A stretch of 64,000 nucleotides of DNA, taken from Actinocatenispora rupis (GTDB taxonomy: Bacteria; Actinomycetota; Actinomycetes; Mycobacteriales; Micromonosporaceae). A program made the translations under genes and the position numbers. The notes below the pieces were generated by a model, which did not search any database, was not told the DNA's origin, and saw only the letters and a program-made list of their open reading frames with translations. Every line of letters starts with the position of its first letter. Position 1 is the stretch's first letter. Below, in pieces: positions 43,463 to 52,795 of the stretch. The stretch spans positions 546,317 to 610,316 of the forward strand of contig NZ_BOMB01000001.1 in assembly GCF_016861975.1 (NCBI RefSeq), read 5' to 3'.

Positions 43463-44197
43463 ATGCTCGTCGCCGGGTTCCCCGACACCGTGTTCGGGAC
43501 GAACTGCTATGTCGTGGCGCCCGACGCCGGCGAGGAGTGCGTGATCGTCGACCCCGGCATCGGTGTCGCCGACCGGCTGGCCGAGGTGGTCGCCGAGCAC
43601 CGGTTGCGGCCGGTGGCGGTGCTGCTGACCCACGGCCACATCGACCACACGTACTCGGTGGTGCCGGTGTGCGGGGCGAACGGGATCACGGCGTACATCC
43701 ATCCGGCGGACCGGAAGATGCTCGCGGACCCGGCGTCGGGGCTGTCGCCCCAGCTCGCCGCGGCCCTGCACCAGCTGCCCGGTGGCCTGGTGTCGACCGA
43801 GCCGGACGACGTGGCCGACCTGTCCGACGGCGCCGCGGTACGGCTGGCGGGGCTGGAGTTCGCGGTGGACCACGCCCCGGGCCATACCAGGGGGTCGGTG
43901 ATGTTCCGCGTCCCTGGTGGCGTGCGGCGCACGGGCGCCGAGCTGCCGGAGCGGCCCGAGCTGGTGGAGGCCAGCGAGGTCTGCTTCGCGGGGGACGTGG
44001 TGTTCGCCGGCTCCGTCGGACGCGTCGACCTGCCGGGCGGCAGTGCCGAGCAGATGGCCGACAGTCTCCGCCGGCGGGTCCTGCCGCTCGCGGACACCGT
44101 CGCCGTCCTGCCCGGGCACGGCCCGCACACCACGATCGGCCGCGAGCGCCACACCAATCCGTACCTGCAGGATCCGGGTGTGCTCGCCGGCGACTGA
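43463..44197 (+). CDS. MBL-fold metallohydrolase (glyoxalase II-like)
   Basis: This 244-residue metallo-beta-lactamase-fold hydrolase has T-H-G-H-I-D-H (about 55-61) as the dinuclear metal motif, a third histidine in D-H-A-P-G-H-T-R-G-S, an Asp in F-A-G-D-V-V-F and a C-terminal G-H-G-P-H. The layout matches the hydroxyacylglutathione hydrolase-like subgroup, but actinobacteria lack glutathione, so the true substrate is open. ATG 43463 has AGGAAGGA upstream. It corresponds to Rv2581c, next to hisS, with 63 nt between them. Confidence 0.93.
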   Translation: MLVAGFPDTVFGTNCYVVAPDAGEECVIVDPGIGVADRLAEVVAEHRLRPVAVLLTHGHIDHTYSVVPVCGANGITAYIHPADRKMLADPASGLSPQLAAALHQLPGGLVSTEPDDVADLSDGAAVRLAGLEFAVDHAPGHTRGSVMFRVPGGVRRTGAELPERPELVEASEVCFAGDVVFAGSVGRVDLPGGSAEQMADSLRRRVLPLADTVAVLPGHGPHTTIGRERHTNPYLQDPGVLAGD

Positions 44198-44260
44198 CCA
44201 CGACCCCCTTTTCTTGCGCCGCGTGGTACGCGGCGGCCGTGACACGCCGAGAGGTTCCAC

Positions 44261-45586
44261 ATGAGCAAGCCGACCCCGTTGAGCGGGTTCCCGGAGTGGC
44301 TGCCCGCCGGGCAGATCGTCGAGCGCCAGGTCGTCGAGACGCTGCGCCGCACGTTCGAGCTGTACGGGTTCGCCCCGCTGACCACCCGCGCCGTCGAACC
44401 GATGGACCAGTTGCTGCGCAAGGGCGAGACCTCCAAGGAGGTGTACGTGCTGCGCCGGCTGCAGGCCGACGCCGACGACCCGTCCGACTCGGGCCTGGGG
44501 CTGCACTTCGACCTGACCGTGCCGTTCGCCCGGTACGTGCTGGAGAACGCGGGGAAGCTCCAGTTCCCGTTCCGGCGGTACCAGATCCAGCCGTGCTGGC
44601 GGGGTGAGCGGCCGCAGGAGGGCCGGTACCGGGAGTTCCTGCAGGCGGACATCGACATCGTGGACCGGGACACGCTGCCCGCGCACTACGAGGTGGAGCT
44701 GCCGCTGGTGATCGCGGACGCGCTGCGCGCGCTGCCGCTGCCGGCGGTGACCATGCACGTCAACAACCGGAAGCTGTGCCAGGGCTTCTACACCGGGCTG
44801 GGGCTGTCCGACCCGATGGAGGCCATCCGGATCGTCGACAAGATCGACAAGATCGGTCCGGCGGCGGTCGCCGAGCAGCTGACCGCGGTACTCGGCGCGA
44901 GCGACGCGCAGGCGAAGGCGTGCCTGGCGCTGGCCGAGATCAGTACGCCGGACGCGTCGTTCGCGGACCGCGTCGCGGCGCTGGGCGTCACCGATCCGCT
45001 GCTGGACACCGGTGTCGAGGAGCTGGTCGCGGTCGTCGAGGCGGCGGCCGAGCACGCGCCGGGCCTGCTCGTCGCCGACCTGAAGATCGCCCGCGGCCTC
45101 GACTACTACACCGGCACCGTGTACGAGACGTTCCTGGCCGGCAGCGAGTCGCTGGGCTCGATCTGCTCGGGCGGCCGGTACGACAACCTGGCCAGTTCGG
45201 GGGACGAGTCGTACCCGGGGGTGGGGTTGTCGATCGGCGTGTCCCGGATCCTGGGGCGGCTGCTGGGTCGTGAGGAGCTGACCGCGACGCGTACGGTGCC
45301 GACCTGCGTCCTGGTGGCGCTGCCGAACGACGAGTCCCGCGCCGACTGCGACCGGCTCGCCATGGCACTGCGGCGGCGGGGGATCGCGACCGAGGTGGCG
45401 CCGGCGGCGCAGAAGTACGGCAAGCAGATCCGGTTCGCGCAGCGGCGCGGCATCCCGTTCGTGGCGTTCCCGGGCGAGGACGGCGTGCAGATCCGCGACA
45501 TCCGGTCCGGCGAGCAGGTCCCCGTCGACCCGGCGACCTGGCAGCCGCCGGCCGAGGACCTGCACCCGCGGATCGTCGCCGGCTGA
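44261..45586 (+). CDS. hisS: Histidine--tRNA ligase
   Basis: This 441-residue class II synthetase has motif 2 in [21 protein letters not shown] and the HisRS-specific box [22 protein letters not shown] is motif-3-proximal, followed by an anticodon-binding domain. The N-terminus (L-S-G-F-P-E-W-L-P, with [13 protein letters not shown]) differs from the M. tuberculosis-type enzyme, indicating a different HisRS subgroup in the usual hisS position. ATG 44261 has GAGAGG upstream. The gene may share a promoter with the MBL gene; a small stem (cgccgcg/cgcggcg) lies between. Confidence 0.95.
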   Translation: MSKPTPLSGFPEWLPAGQIVERQVVETLRRTFELYGFAPLTTRAVEPMDQLLRKGETSKEVYVLRRLQADADDPSDSGLGLHFDLTVPFARYVLENAGKLQFPFRRYQIQPCWRGERPQEGRYREFLQADIDIVDRDTLPAHYEVELPLVIADALRALPLPAVTMHVNNRKLCQGFYTGLGLSDPMEAIRIVDKIDKIGPAAVAEQLTAVLGASDAQAKACLALAEISTPDASFADRVAALGVTDPLLDTGVEELVAVVEAAAEHAPGLLVADLKIARGLDYYTGTVYETFLAGSESLGSICSGGRYDNLASSGDESYPGVGLSIGVSRILGRLLGREELTATRTVPTCVLVALPNDESRADCDRLAMALRRRGIATEVAPAAQKYGKQIRFAQRRGIPFVAFPGEDGVQIRDIRSGEQVPVDPATWQPPAEDLHPRIVAG

Positions 45587-45636
45587 CGGCTGGAAGAATT
45601 CGGTACCAGAGACACGATCTTCGAAGGAGACAGCTC

Positions 45637-47451
45637 GTGATCCGCACCCAGGCGGCAGGCACGCTGCGCGCCGAGCACATCGGACACCAGGTCACGCTGG
45701 CCGGCTGGGTGGCCCGCCGCCGGGACCACGGCGGGGTCATCTTCGTCGACCTGCGGGACGCGTCGGGCGTGGTACAGGTCGTGTTCCGCGGCGGCAGCGC
45801 CGAGGCCGACACCGCCGCGTCCGCCGCGCACGTGCTGCGCAGCGAGTTCTGCGTGCGGATCGTGGGCACGGTCGAGCGCCGCCCCGCCGGCAACGAGAAC
45901 CCGGAGCTGCCCACCGGCGAGGTGGAGCTGACCGTCACCGAGCTGGACGTACTGAGCGAGTCGGCGCCGCTGCCGTTCCCGATCGACGAGCACGTCGGGG
46001 TCGGCGAGGAGGCGCGCCTCAAGTACCGGTATCTGGATCTGCGGCGGTCGGGGCCGGCGGCGGCGTTGCGGCTGCGCAGTGACGCGAACCGGATCGCCCG
46101 CGGGGTGCTCGGCGAGCGCGACTTCGTGGAGATCGAGACGCCGACGTTGACGCGGTCCACGCCGGAGGGCGCCCGCGACTTCCTGGTCCCGGTCCGACTC
46201 CAGCCCGGCAGCTGGTACGCGCTGCCCCAGTCGCCGCAGCTGTTCAAGCAGCTGCTGATGGTGGCCGGGATGGAGCGCTACTACCAGATCGCCCGCTGCT
46301 ACCGGGACGAGGACTTCCGCGCCGACCGGCAGCCGGAGTTCACCCAGCTCGACATCGAGATGTCGTTCGTGACGCAGGACGACGTGATCGAGGTCGGCGA
46401 GGAGATCACCGCGGCGCTGTGGAAGGAGCTGGCCGGGGTCGAGATCCCGCGCCCGATCCCGCGCATCACCTGGCACGACGCCATGGACCGCTACGGCTCG
46501 GACAAGCCCGACCTGCGGTACGACCTGACGCTCACCGAGCTGACCGAGTACCTGCGGGGCACCGAGTTCCGGGTGTTCGCGGGCGCGATCGCCGCCGGTG
46601 GGTACGTGGGTGCCGTGGTGATGCCCGGCGGCGCGGGCCAGTCCCGCAAGGAGCTGGACGGCTGGCAGGACTGGGCGAAGGCGCGCGGCGCCAAGGGCCT
46701 GGCGTACGTGGTGTTCGACGGGGAGTCGGGCGCGCCGAAGGGTCCGGTGGCGAAGAACCTGTCCGAGGAGCACCTGGCCGGGCTGGCCGACGCGGTCGGC
46801 GCGAAGCCGGGCGACGCGGTGTTCTTCGCGGCGGGGGAGCGGATCGGCGCGCAGGAGCTGCTGGGCGCGGCGCGGCAGGAGATCGCCCGGCGTACCGGGC
46901 TGGTGGACGAGAACGCGTGGGCGTTCTGCTGGGTCACCGACGCGCCGATGTTCCTGCCGGTGGAGTCGAGCGACGACGTGGCCGTCGGGTCGGGGTCGTG
47001 GACCGCGGTGCACCACCCGTTCACCTCGCCGACCGCCGAGTGGCTGGACTCGTTCGAGCAGGACCCGGGCCGCGCCCTGGCGTACGCGTACGACATCGTG
47101 TGCAACGGGAACGAGATCGGCGGCGGCTCGATCCGTATCCACCAGGACGAGGTGCAGCGGCGGGTGTTCGACCTGCTGGGCATCACGCCGGACGACGCGG
47201 CCGAGAAGTTCGGCTTCCTGTTGGAGGCGTTCAAGTACGGCCCGCCGCCGCACGGCGGCATCGCGTTCGGCTGGGACCGGGTGTGCATGCTGCTGGCCGG
47301 TGTGGACAGCATCCGGGACGTGATCGCGTTCCCGAAGTCGGGCGGCGGGTTCGATCCGCTGACCGGCGCGCCGACGCCGATCACCCCGCAGCAGCGCCGG
47401 GAGGCCGGTGTGGACGCGAAGCCGAAGCCGAAGGCCGACCCGGCGCAGTGA
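45637..47451 (+). CDS. aspS: Aspartate--tRNA ligase, probably non-discriminating
   Basis: This 604-residue bacterial-type AspRS has an N-terminal OB anticodon domain (about 1-110), a class II core with motif 2 in [23 protein letters not shown], the GAD insertion domain (about 280-420), and motif 3 in G-I-A-F-G-W-D-R. Residue 31 is His (R-R-R-D-H31-G-G), the state seen in non-discriminating enzymes such as that of Pseudomonas aeruginosa. It may therefore also charge tRNA-Asn for amidation by GatCAB. GTG 45637 has GAAGGAGA upstream. Confidence 0.97.
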   Translation: MIRTQAAGTLRAEHIGHQVTLAGWVARRRDHGGVIFVDLRDASGVVQVVFRGGSAEADTAASAAHVLRSEFCVRIVGTVERRPAGNENPELPTGEVELTVTELDVLSESAPLPFPIDEHVGVGEEARLKYRYLDLRRSGPAAALRLRSDANRIARGVLGERDFVEIETPTLTRSTPEGARDFLVPVRLQPGSWYALPQSPQLFKQLLMVAGMERYYQIARCYRDEDFRADRQPEFTQLDIEMSFVTQDDVIEVGEEITAALWKELAGVEIPRPIPRITWHDAMDRYGSDKPDLRYDLTLTELTEYLRGTEFRVFAGAIAAGGYVGAVVMPGGAGQSRKELDGWQDWAKARGAKGLAYVVFDGESGAPKGPVAKNLSEEHLAGLADAVGAKPGDAVFFAAGERIGAQELLGAARQEIARRTGLVDENAWAFCWVTDAPMFLPVESSDDVAVGSGSWTAVHHPFTSPTAEWLDSFEQDPGRALAYAYDIVCNGNEIGGGSIRIHQDEVQRRVFDLLGITPDDAAEKFGFLLEAFKYGPPPHGGIAFGWDRVCMLLAGVDSIRDVIAFPKSGGGFDPLTGAPTPITPQQRREAGVDAKPKPKADPAQ

Positions 47452-47457
47452 CACCGT

Positions 47458-47487
47458 CGCGCGGATCCGGTCGGCCGGATCCGCGCG
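47458..47487 (+). terminator. Terminator after aspS
   Basis: A 13-bp perfect stem (cgcgcggatccgg / ccggatccgcgcg) with loop tcgg lies 6 nt after the aspS stop. It also faces the end of the convergent XRE gene. Confidence 0.8.
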
Positions 47488-47545
47488 GTCGTTCCACACT
47501 GGACAGTCCGATGTGGACGTTGTGGGTCGCCCGGCCGGCGGGGCG

Positions 47546-48313
47546 CTACGGCAGCGCGCGCAGCGCCGCGGCGGTGTGGTCGTCGGCCGGGTAGTACAGC
47601 TCGACGACGAGCTCGTCGAGCGTGACGTCCTGCGGCGTGCCGAACATCGTCAGCGTACCGAACAGGGCCAGTTCGGTTGTGCCGTAACGGATCCGGATCG
47701 GCATGGTGATGTCGTGCGGCGCCGGTACGGGCGGCGGGCCGGTCGGCGCGTCGGGCGCCAGTTCGTCGTGCAGGGCGCTCAGCACCGGGTCGCCGGTGGC
47801 GGCGATCTGCCGGCGCAGCCGCCCGAGTAGCCCGGCGCGTACCTGGTCGACATTGGCGATGCGCGGGGCGAGGCCGTCCGGGTGCAGGCCGAGCCGGAGC
47901 ATGTTGACCGGTGGTACGAGCAGGTCCGCGGCGGCGCCGTCGAGGAAGACGCGGGCCGCGGCGTTGCTGTCGACGAGCGTCCAGTGCCGGTCCACCACGA
48001 CCGCCGGGTACGGCAGGTGCGCGTCGAGGATGCGGCGCAGCGCGGTCCGTGCGGCGGCCATGTCCGCGTCGTCGAGGGTGCGGTGCCGGTAGACCGGGGC
48101 GTACCCGGCGGCGACGAGCAGCGCGTTGCGCTCGCGCAGCGGTACCGACAGCTGGTCGGCGAGGTGCAGGACGAGCTGCCGGCTGGGGGTGGACCGGCCG
48201 GTCTCCACAGTGGACAGATAGCGGGTGGAGACGCCGGAAAGCTCCGACAGGGCGAGCTGGCTGAGGCCGCGGCGGTGCCGCCACTCGCGCAGCAGGGTTC
48301 CGATCGTCGGCAC
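47546..48313 (-). CDS. XRE-family regulator with MmyB-like ligand-binding domain
   Basis: This is a 255-residue regulator. An N-terminal helix-turn-helix (about 5-60, R-R-G-L-S-Q-L-A-L-S-E-L-S-G-V-S-T-R-Y-L-S) is followed by a PAS-like MmyB ligand-binding domain (A-V-V-V-D-R-H-W-T-L-V-D-S-N-A-A-A, about 103-120, and N-M-L-R-L-G-L-H-P-D-G-L). The pocket is thought to bind a fatty acid or similar ligand. The GTG start follows TAGGCT by 6 nt, so it is probably leaderless. It is divergent from a SnoaL-like gene, and an 11-bp inverted repeat between them is a likely operator. Confidence 0.92.
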   Translation of the reverse strand: MPTIGTLLREWRHRRGLSQLALSELSGVSTRYLSTVETGRSTPSRQLVLHLADQLSVPLRERNALLVAAGYAPVYRHRTLDDADMAAARTALRRILDAHLPYPAVVVDRHWTLVDSNAAARVFLDGAAADLLVPPVNMLRLGLHPDGLAPRIANVDQVRAGLLGRLRRQIAATGDPVLSALHDELAPDAPTGPPPVPAPHDITMPIRIRYGTTELALFGTLTMFGTPQDVTLDELVVELYYPADDHTAAALRALP

Positions 48314-48319
48314 GCGGCG

Positions 48320-48325
48320 AGCCTA
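48320..48325 (-). promoter_or_regulatory. -10 element of a leaderless promoter (XRE regulator)
   Basis: On the minus strand TAGGCT is followed by 6 nt and the GTG start at 48313. No Shine-Dalgarno is present. Confidence 0.5.
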
Positions 48326-48343
48326 GCCGGGCGCCGGTCGGCG

Positions 48344-48370
48344 CGGCCATGACCCAACTGGTCATGGCCG
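48344..48370. promoter_or_regulatory. Inverted-repeat operator between XRE and SnoaL genes
   Basis: Perfect 11-bp arms (cggccatgacc / ggtcatggccg) with a 5-nt spacer lie in the 87-nt divergent region, 30-56 nt from either start codon. This is the natural binding site for the adjacent XRE regulator. Confidence 0.7.
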
Positions 48371-48400
48371 TGGTGCCCGGCGAGGGCCGAGGCTGGTGGC

Positions 48401-48775
48401 ATGACCAAGGAAACGGAACGGAACCGGACGATCGTGCTCACCGCGTTCCAGGAGTTCGCCCGGGGGAACCTGGAGCATCTGCGGGACGTGCTGGCACCGG
48501 ACTTCGTGGAGCACAGTCCCGGCAACCCGTCCGGGCGCGACGCGTTCGTCGACTTCCTGCGTACGGCGCCGGTCGCGGGCGCGGCGCTCGACCTGCGGCG
48601 GGTCGTCGCCGACGGCGCGTACGTGGTGCTGCACTACCGGATGACGACGCCCGACGAGCCCCGCGGTACGGCGGTGGTCGACATCTGGCGGCTGGCCGAC
48701 GGGCTGATCGCCGAGCACTGGGACGTCGTCCAGCCCGTACCGGAGGAGGCGTCGACGCCGCACGGGATGTTCTGA
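48401..48775 (+). CDS. SnoaL/NTF2-like protein
   Basis: This 124-residue protein has the cone-shaped NTF2/SnoaL-like pattern: an N-terminal helix (N-R-T-I-V-L-T-A-F-Q-E-F-A-R-G-N), A-P-D-F-V-E-H-S-P, strands ending V-V-D-I-W-R-L-A-D-G-L-I-A-E-H-W-D-V-V-Q-P. Proteins of this type (often annotated as predicted SnoaL-like aldol condensation or ester-cyclase-like) act on small hydrophobic molecules. It is probably the target of the divergent XRE regulator. A GAGGCT hexamer 6 nt before the ATG may be a weak -10. Confidence 0.85.
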   Translation: MTKETERNRTIVLTAFQEFARGNLEHLRDVLAPDFVEHSPGNPSGRDAFVDFLRTAPVAGAALDLRRVVADGAYVVLHYRMTTPDEPRGTAVVDIWRLADGLIAEHWDVVQPVPEEASTPHGMF

Positions 48776-48784
48776 CGGCAGGGA

Positions 48785-48813
48785 ACCCGGCCGCGACGTG
48801 GCCGCGGCCGGGT
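48785..48813. terminator. Bidirectional terminator
   Basis: An 11-bp perfect stem (acccggccgcg / cgcggccgggt) with a 7-nt loop separates the stops of two convergent genes. Confidence 0.75.
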
Positions 48814-48821
48814 CCAGGCCG

Positions 48822-49382
48822 TCAGCGGACCGGCGGCAGGCCGGTACGGCGGGTGAGGCTGGCGGCGGCCGTGCCGCGGACGATCGCGGTGATGGCGATG
48901 CCGCCGATCAGGTTGATGACCGCGGTGGGCGCGACGGCGAGCCAGCCGCCCTCCCGCTGGTGGATGCCGAGCGGGATGAGCACGAGGATCGCGGTGCACA
49001 GCGCGCCGATCCAGCCGAAGTAGAACAGCGGTCGGGGCGTGCCGACGAGCAGCAGGTGCATCACCGCGGTGGCCAGCAGCGACGCGACCGCGCCGGCGAA
49101 GGCGTACCCGATCATGGAAGGGGTGAACGGCTGGCCGCTCGGCTTGACGCCGAGGATGGTCATGCCGAGCACGTTGCCGACGATGAGGAAGCCGACGACG
49201 GCGAGCAGTGCCGCGATGAGCGCGGTGACGACGCCGCCGGTCCACAGCCGGGTCGGGTTGAAGACCGGCTGGCGCCGCGGTGGCGCGGGCGCGGCGGGCG
49301 GGCTGATCTGCCGCGTCTGATCGGCGTCCGGTTCGGACCGCTGCGGGTCCGGTGACGCCGAGCCATACCAGGTCACAGCCAC
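48822..49382 (-). CDS. Four-helix integral membrane protein of unknown function
   Basis: This 186-residue protein has a hydrophilic Pro-rich N-terminus (about 1-45) followed by four transmembrane helices (about 48-75, 90-112, 118-140 and 147-168). It has no charged catalytic motif. The layout resembles the DUF6069-type actinobacterial membrane proteins, though this assignment is tentative. GTG 49382 starts 75 nt downstream of the sulfotransferase gene on the same strand, so co-transcription is possible. Confidence 0.7.
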   Translation of the reverse strand: MAVTWYGSASPDPQRSEPDADQTRQISPPAAPAPPRRQPVFNPTRLWTGGVVTALIAALLAVVGFLIVGNVLGMTILGVKPSGQPFTPSMIGYAFAGAVASLLATAVMHLLLVGTPRPLFYFGWIGALCTAILVLIPLGIHQREGGWLAVAPTAVINLIGGIAITAIVRGTAAASLTRRTGLPPVR

Positions 49383-49457
49383 CTCCGCGGCGACGAACGG
49401 GTGTCACCACCCATCATCGAGCATCTGTCGCGGAAGTGCACCCCGGTGACGGCCCAC

Positions 49458-50282
49458 TCAGTCCGGTACGGGGTAGCCCCAGGCGCGGCAGATGTCGCGC
49501 AGCGCCTCGGGTACGTCGCCGGGGGTCGGCCGGGCGGCCTGTACCGCACCCGAGTTGATCTTCCCGCTCCAGTCGCCGAGGCCCCGGCGGAACCGCGTCT
49601 GCCCGCGCTGGCCGTACTCCAGCATGGCGGGTTCCCAGTCGACGCCGAGCCAGGCGCACAGCCGCCGGGTCTCGCGTTCCGGCTCGGCGGTGAGGTCCTC
49701 GTACCGGACGTCGATGCCGGTCAGTTCGGTGCGCGCCTCCTGCAGGGCCGTCAGGTACCGGAGGACGTCGGTGGCGGCGTCGTCGGCGGTCATCGTCGGG
49801 CGTGCCTCCCGCCAGGAGCGGTGGATCGCCGCGGGGTGGCGCAGCAGGAAGATGAACCGCGCGTCGCGCCAGGTGTCGGCCAGCGACCGGTACGCGAAGA
49901 CGTGGTTCGGGGTCTTCTCCACCAGCGTCGTCTTGCCGCTGCGGTGCAGCGCCGCGTCGAGCAGCCGGTCGCGCAGCAGCGCCGTCAGCTCCGTACGGTC
50001 GAAGCCGAGTTCGGCCATCGCCTGCTCCGCGTACCAGCCGGACACGGTGGCGGTGACGTCCGGCAGGTGCAGCTCGTGCGGGGAGTACAGGGTGGAGTGG
50101 CTGCCGAGGACGGCGCGCAGCAGGGTCGAGCCGCTGCGTACCGAGGAGAGGATGAAGACGGGGGAGTGCAGCAGCCGGTCCGTGCGGGTGACGCGGTGGC
50201 CGTTGCCGGTGCCACGCACCCGGACCAGCTGGTATCCGAGGGTGCGGGCGAGGGCCTGGTTGATCGTTCGCTTCATGGACAT
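49458..50282 (-). CDS. PAPS-dependent sulfotransferase
   Basis: This 274-residue sulfotransferase-family protein moves sulfate from PAPS to an acceptor. The 5'-phosphosulfate loop is S-S-V-R-S-G-S-T-L-L (about 46-55) and the 3'-phosphate motif is F-I-F-L-L-R-H-P-A-A-I-H-R-S (about 142-155). E-K-T-P-N-H is also typical. The acceptor is unknown; bacterial relatives modify glycolipids or cell-surface glycans. Start ATG 50282 or ATG 50276; a TAGCGT hexamer 8 nt upstream of 50282 suggests a leaderless transcript. It is the biosynthetic counterpart of the sulfatases at the other end of the window, without evident linkage. Confidence 0.88.
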   Translation of the reverse strand: MSMKRTINQALARTLGYQLVRVRGTGNGHRVTRTDRLLHSPVFILSSVRSGSTLLRAVLGSHSTLYSPHELHLPDVTATVSGWYAEQAMAELGFDRTELTALLRDRLLDAALHRSGKTTLVEKTPNHVFAYRSLADTWRDARFIFLLRHPAAIHRSWREARPTMTADDAATDVLRYLTALQEARTELTGIDVRYEDLTAEPERETRRLCAWLGVDWEPAMLEYGQRGQTRFRRGLGDWSGKINSGAVQAARPTPGDVPEALRDICRAWGYPVPD

Positions 50283-50357
50283 CGCGCCGGACGCTAGAAC
50301 CCGAACTGATCATTTTGCTGTGCGTTCACCCGGCGTACGGCATGCCCAGCGCGGCAC

Positions 50358-50375
50358 CTCAACCCTGGGGTTGAG
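50358..50375. promoter_or_regulatory. 18-bp palindromic operator before the two-component operon
   Basis: The perfect palindrome ctcaaccc-tg-gggttgag lies upstream of TAGCGT (50422-50427), a candidate -10. Relative to the implied start point (about 50434) the palindrome is centred near -67, a typical activator position, and probably binds the NarL-type response regulator of this operon. It also lies about 75-95 nt upstream of the divergent sulfotransferase. Confidence 0.6.
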
Positions 50376-50471
50376 CCCGCGGACCCATCCCGGCGCCGAT
50401 GTGCGCCGCGGCGCCGATCCGTAGCGTCGGGGACGTCGAAGACACGTCCCTCTCGTACCGATGGAGCACCC

Positions 50472-50963
50472 ATGTCGTCCCAGACCGTCACGTACCTGCT
50501 GTACGGGTTTCTCGGGCTCGTCCTGCTGGTCTGGATCATCTCCCGCCAGGTGGGCGAGCGGACCTGGACACCGCGGCGCCTGGCGGTCATGCCGCTGATC
50601 TTCGTGGTGGTCGCGGTCGTGAACGGCCGGACGCTCGGCCACGACCTGTCCTCCGGCCTCGGCGTGGGCCTGTTCGCCGCCGGTCTCGTCCTCGCCGTCG
50701 TACTCGGCTTCGCGCGGGCGGCGACCATGGCCGTACGCCCCGGTCCGGACAACTCGGTCGTCACCCGCGGCAACAGGTGGACGATGGTGCTGTGGATCGT
50801 GTCCCTCGCCGTACGGGTGGCGCTGGCGTTCGGCGCGGCGTCGCTGGGTGCGCCGGAGGGCGTCGCCGAGGCGATGCTGTTCGCTGCCGTCACCATTGGC
50901 GCGCAGAACCTGATCGTGGCCCGGCGCGGCGGCCTGCTCGGGGCGCAGCCGCAGCGGGTCTGA
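50472..50963 (+). CDS. CcdC-like/DUF1453 membrane protein
   Basis: This 163-residue protein has about five transmembrane segments (about 6-24, 38-55, 62-82, 100-118 and 126-148), and R-T-L-G-H-D-L between helices 2 and 3. The pattern resembles DUF1453 (CcdC-related) proteins found beside two-component systems. The ATG follows GGAG by a few bases. The histidine kinase start is 8 nt after its stop, so it may be the main output of, or an input to, that system. Confidence 0.72.
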   Translation: MSSQTVTYLLYGFLGLVLLVWIISRQVGERTWTPRRLAVMPLIFVVVAVVNGRTLGHDLSSGLGVGLFAAGLVLAVVLGFARAATMAVRPGPDNSVVTRGNRWTMVLWIVSLAVRVALAFGAASLGAPEGVAEAMLFAAVTIGAQNLIVARRGGLLGAQPQRV

Positions 50964-50970
50964 GGCAGCC

Positions 50971-52119
50971 GTGAGCGCCGACGGCGTACGCGACGGCGGG
51001 TTGTTCCTTCCGGGCAACCCGACGTCGCCGCGGCGTACCGCCGTGCGGATGGTGAGTCTGCTGGCGTGGGTGGCCATCTCCCTGGTGTCGGTACCCGCCG
51101 AGCACCGGCCCGTGACCGCGGTCCTGGTGGCCGTCGGCGGCACCGCGGTGGTCGTCGGCGGCCAGCTGCTCGGCCGGCGGCACTGGTGGCTGACCGTCGC
51201 CAGCGTCTGCCTGTACGCCGCGTGCGGGCTGGCACTCATGGCGCTGGTACACAGCTGGCTCGGCTGGGTACCGGTGATCTTCGGGGTGTTCTGGGCGATC
51301 ATCCGGCTGCCGGCCCGGTGGGCGCTGGCCTTCTCGTCCGCTCTGGTCGTCGCGATGGTCGTGGTCGGCTGGTTCTCGTTCGGCGCGCCGGCGGTGGTCG
51401 GTCAGCTCGGCAGCTGCATGGGCATGGCCATCCTGGCGTACACGATGCGCAGTGCCCGGCAGCGCGCCGCGGACGCCGAGCGCCTGCTGGAGTCGGAACG
51501 GCAGGCCCGGGAGGCCACCGCCCGCGCGGAACTGCTCGCCGAACGGCAGCGGCTCGCCCGGGAGATCCACGACATCCTCGCGCACACGCTGTCCGCGCAG
51601 GTCGTACAGCTGGAGGGGGCGCGGTTGCTGCTGTCCCGCGGCGCCGACACCCCCGCCGTACTGACCCGCGTCGAGCAGGCGCAGCGGCTGGCCCGGGACG
51701 GGCTGGAGGAGACCCGCCGGGCGCTGGAGTCGCTGCGTGGCCGGGCCCGGCCGCTGGACGAGGCGCTGCCCGCGCTCGCCGCCGACTCCGGCGCCACGTA
51801 CGCGAGCGAGGGCGCGGCGCGCGATCTGGGGCCCGAGGTGTCCCTGGCGATCGTGCGTACGGTGCAGGAGGCGCTGACGAACGCGCGCAAGCACGCGCCG
51901 GGCGCGTCCGTCTCGGTACGCCTGCGGTACGCGGCGGACGAGACGAGCGTGGAGATCGCCGACACCGGTGCCCGGGAGGGTGGCCTCGGCCTGGCGACCA
52001 CCGGTGCCGGGTACGGTCTTGCCGGGATGCGGGAGCGCGCCGAACTGCTCGGCGGGGCACTGTCGGCGGGCCCGTACGGCGACGGAGGGTTCCGGGTCCG
52101 GCTGCGCATCCCGACGTGA
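50971..52119 (+). CDS. Two-component sensor histidine kinase (NarX/DesK type)
   Basis: This 382-residue membrane kinase has five or six transmembrane segments (about 28-150), then a HisKA_3 dimerisation helix with phospho-acceptor H200 in [12 protein letters not shown], then a HATPase domain with the N box [10 protein letters not shown] and G boxes D-T-G-A-R and [11 protein letters not shown]. With almost no extracytoplasmic domain it probably senses a membrane signal. GTG 50971; the stop lies 14 nt before the response-regulator GTG. Confidence 0.93.
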   Translation: MSADGVRDGGLFLPGNPTSPRRTAVRMVSLLAWVAISLVSVPAEHRPVTAVLVAVGGTAVVVGGQLLGRRHWWLTVASVCLYAACGLALMALVHSWLGWVPVIFGVFWAIIRLPARWALAFSSALVVAMVVVGWFSFGAPAVVGQLGSCMGMAILAYTMRSARQRAADAERLLESERQAREATARAELLAERQRLAREIHDILAHTLSAQVVQLEGARLLLSRGADTPAVLTRVEQAQRLARDGLEETRRALESLRGRARPLDEALPALAADSGATYASEGAARDLGPEVSLAIVRTVQEALTNARKHAPGASVSVRLRYAADETSVEIADTGAREGGLGLATTGAGYGLAGMRERAELLGGALSAGPYGDGGFRVRLRIPT

Positions 52120-52133
52120 CCGAGGGGAGCGCG

Positions 52134-52787
52134 GTGGACGAGCGGCCGATCCGGGTTGTCGTGGCCGACGACCAGCGTGTCGTACGCGACGGCATCGAGC
52201 TGATGCTGTCGTTGACCGACGGCGTCGAGGTGGTCGCCACCGCCGCGGACGGGGTGGCGGCGGTGGCAGCGGTCGCCGCGCACGACCCCGACGTCGTACT
52301 GATGGACCTGCGGATGCCGCGCTGCGACGGCGTGGAGGCGACCCGGCTGGTACGGCGTGACCATCCGCGCTCCCAGGTCGTCGTCCTGACCACGTACGCG
52401 GACGACGAGAGCGTGCTGGCCGCGCTGCGCGCCGGGGCCCGCGGGTACCTGACGAAGGACGCGGGCGCCGAGGAGGTGGCCCGGGCCGTACGGCGGGTGG
52501 CGTCGGGGCAGGCCGACCTCGACCCGGACGTCCAGCGGCGGTTGCTGGAGATGCTGCCGGCGCACGCGGCGCCGACGGTGGGCGTACCGCCGGACGGGTT
52601 GACCGACCGGGAGGTCGAGGTGCTGTCGCTGATCGCGGCCGGCCTGTCGAACGGCGAGATCGCGCGGTCCCTGGTGGTCAGCGAGGCGACCGTGAAGACG
52701 CACGTCAACCACGTGTTCGCGAAGACCGGGGTACGCGACCGCGCGCAGGCCGTGGCGTACGCGTACCGGCACGGTCTGGCGGGGTGA
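52134..52787 (+). CDS. NarL/LuxR-family response regulator
   Basis: This 217-residue regulator has a receiver domain with acidic D12-D13 and phospho-acceptor D58 (V-L-M-D-L-R-M-P), T-T-Y in place of the common T/S switch, K in L-T-K-D-A, and a C-terminal LuxR helix-turn-helix ([22 protein letters not shown]). GTG 52134 has GAGGGGAG close upstream; GTG 52116, overlapping the kinase stop, is an alternative. Its probable binding site is the 18-bp palindrome upstream of the operon. Confidence 0.94.
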   Translation: MDERPIRVVVADDQRVVRDGIELMLSLTDGVEVVATAADGVAAVAAVAAHDPDVVLMDLRMPRCDGVEATRLVRRDHPRSQVVVLTTYADDESVLAALRAGARGYLTKDAGAEEVARAVRRVASGQADLDPDVQRRLLEMLPAHAAPTVGVPPDGLTDREVEVLSLIAAGLSNGEIARSLVVSEATVKTHVNHVFAKTGVRDRAQAVAYAYRHGLAG

Positions 52788-52795
52788 GCGGGCTG

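Noticed and set aside
48822..50282. A biosynthetic link between the sulfotransferase and the sulfatase cluster
   Set aside because: They are about 43 kb apart with no shared regulator or neighbouring gene, so a joint pathway cannot be supported.
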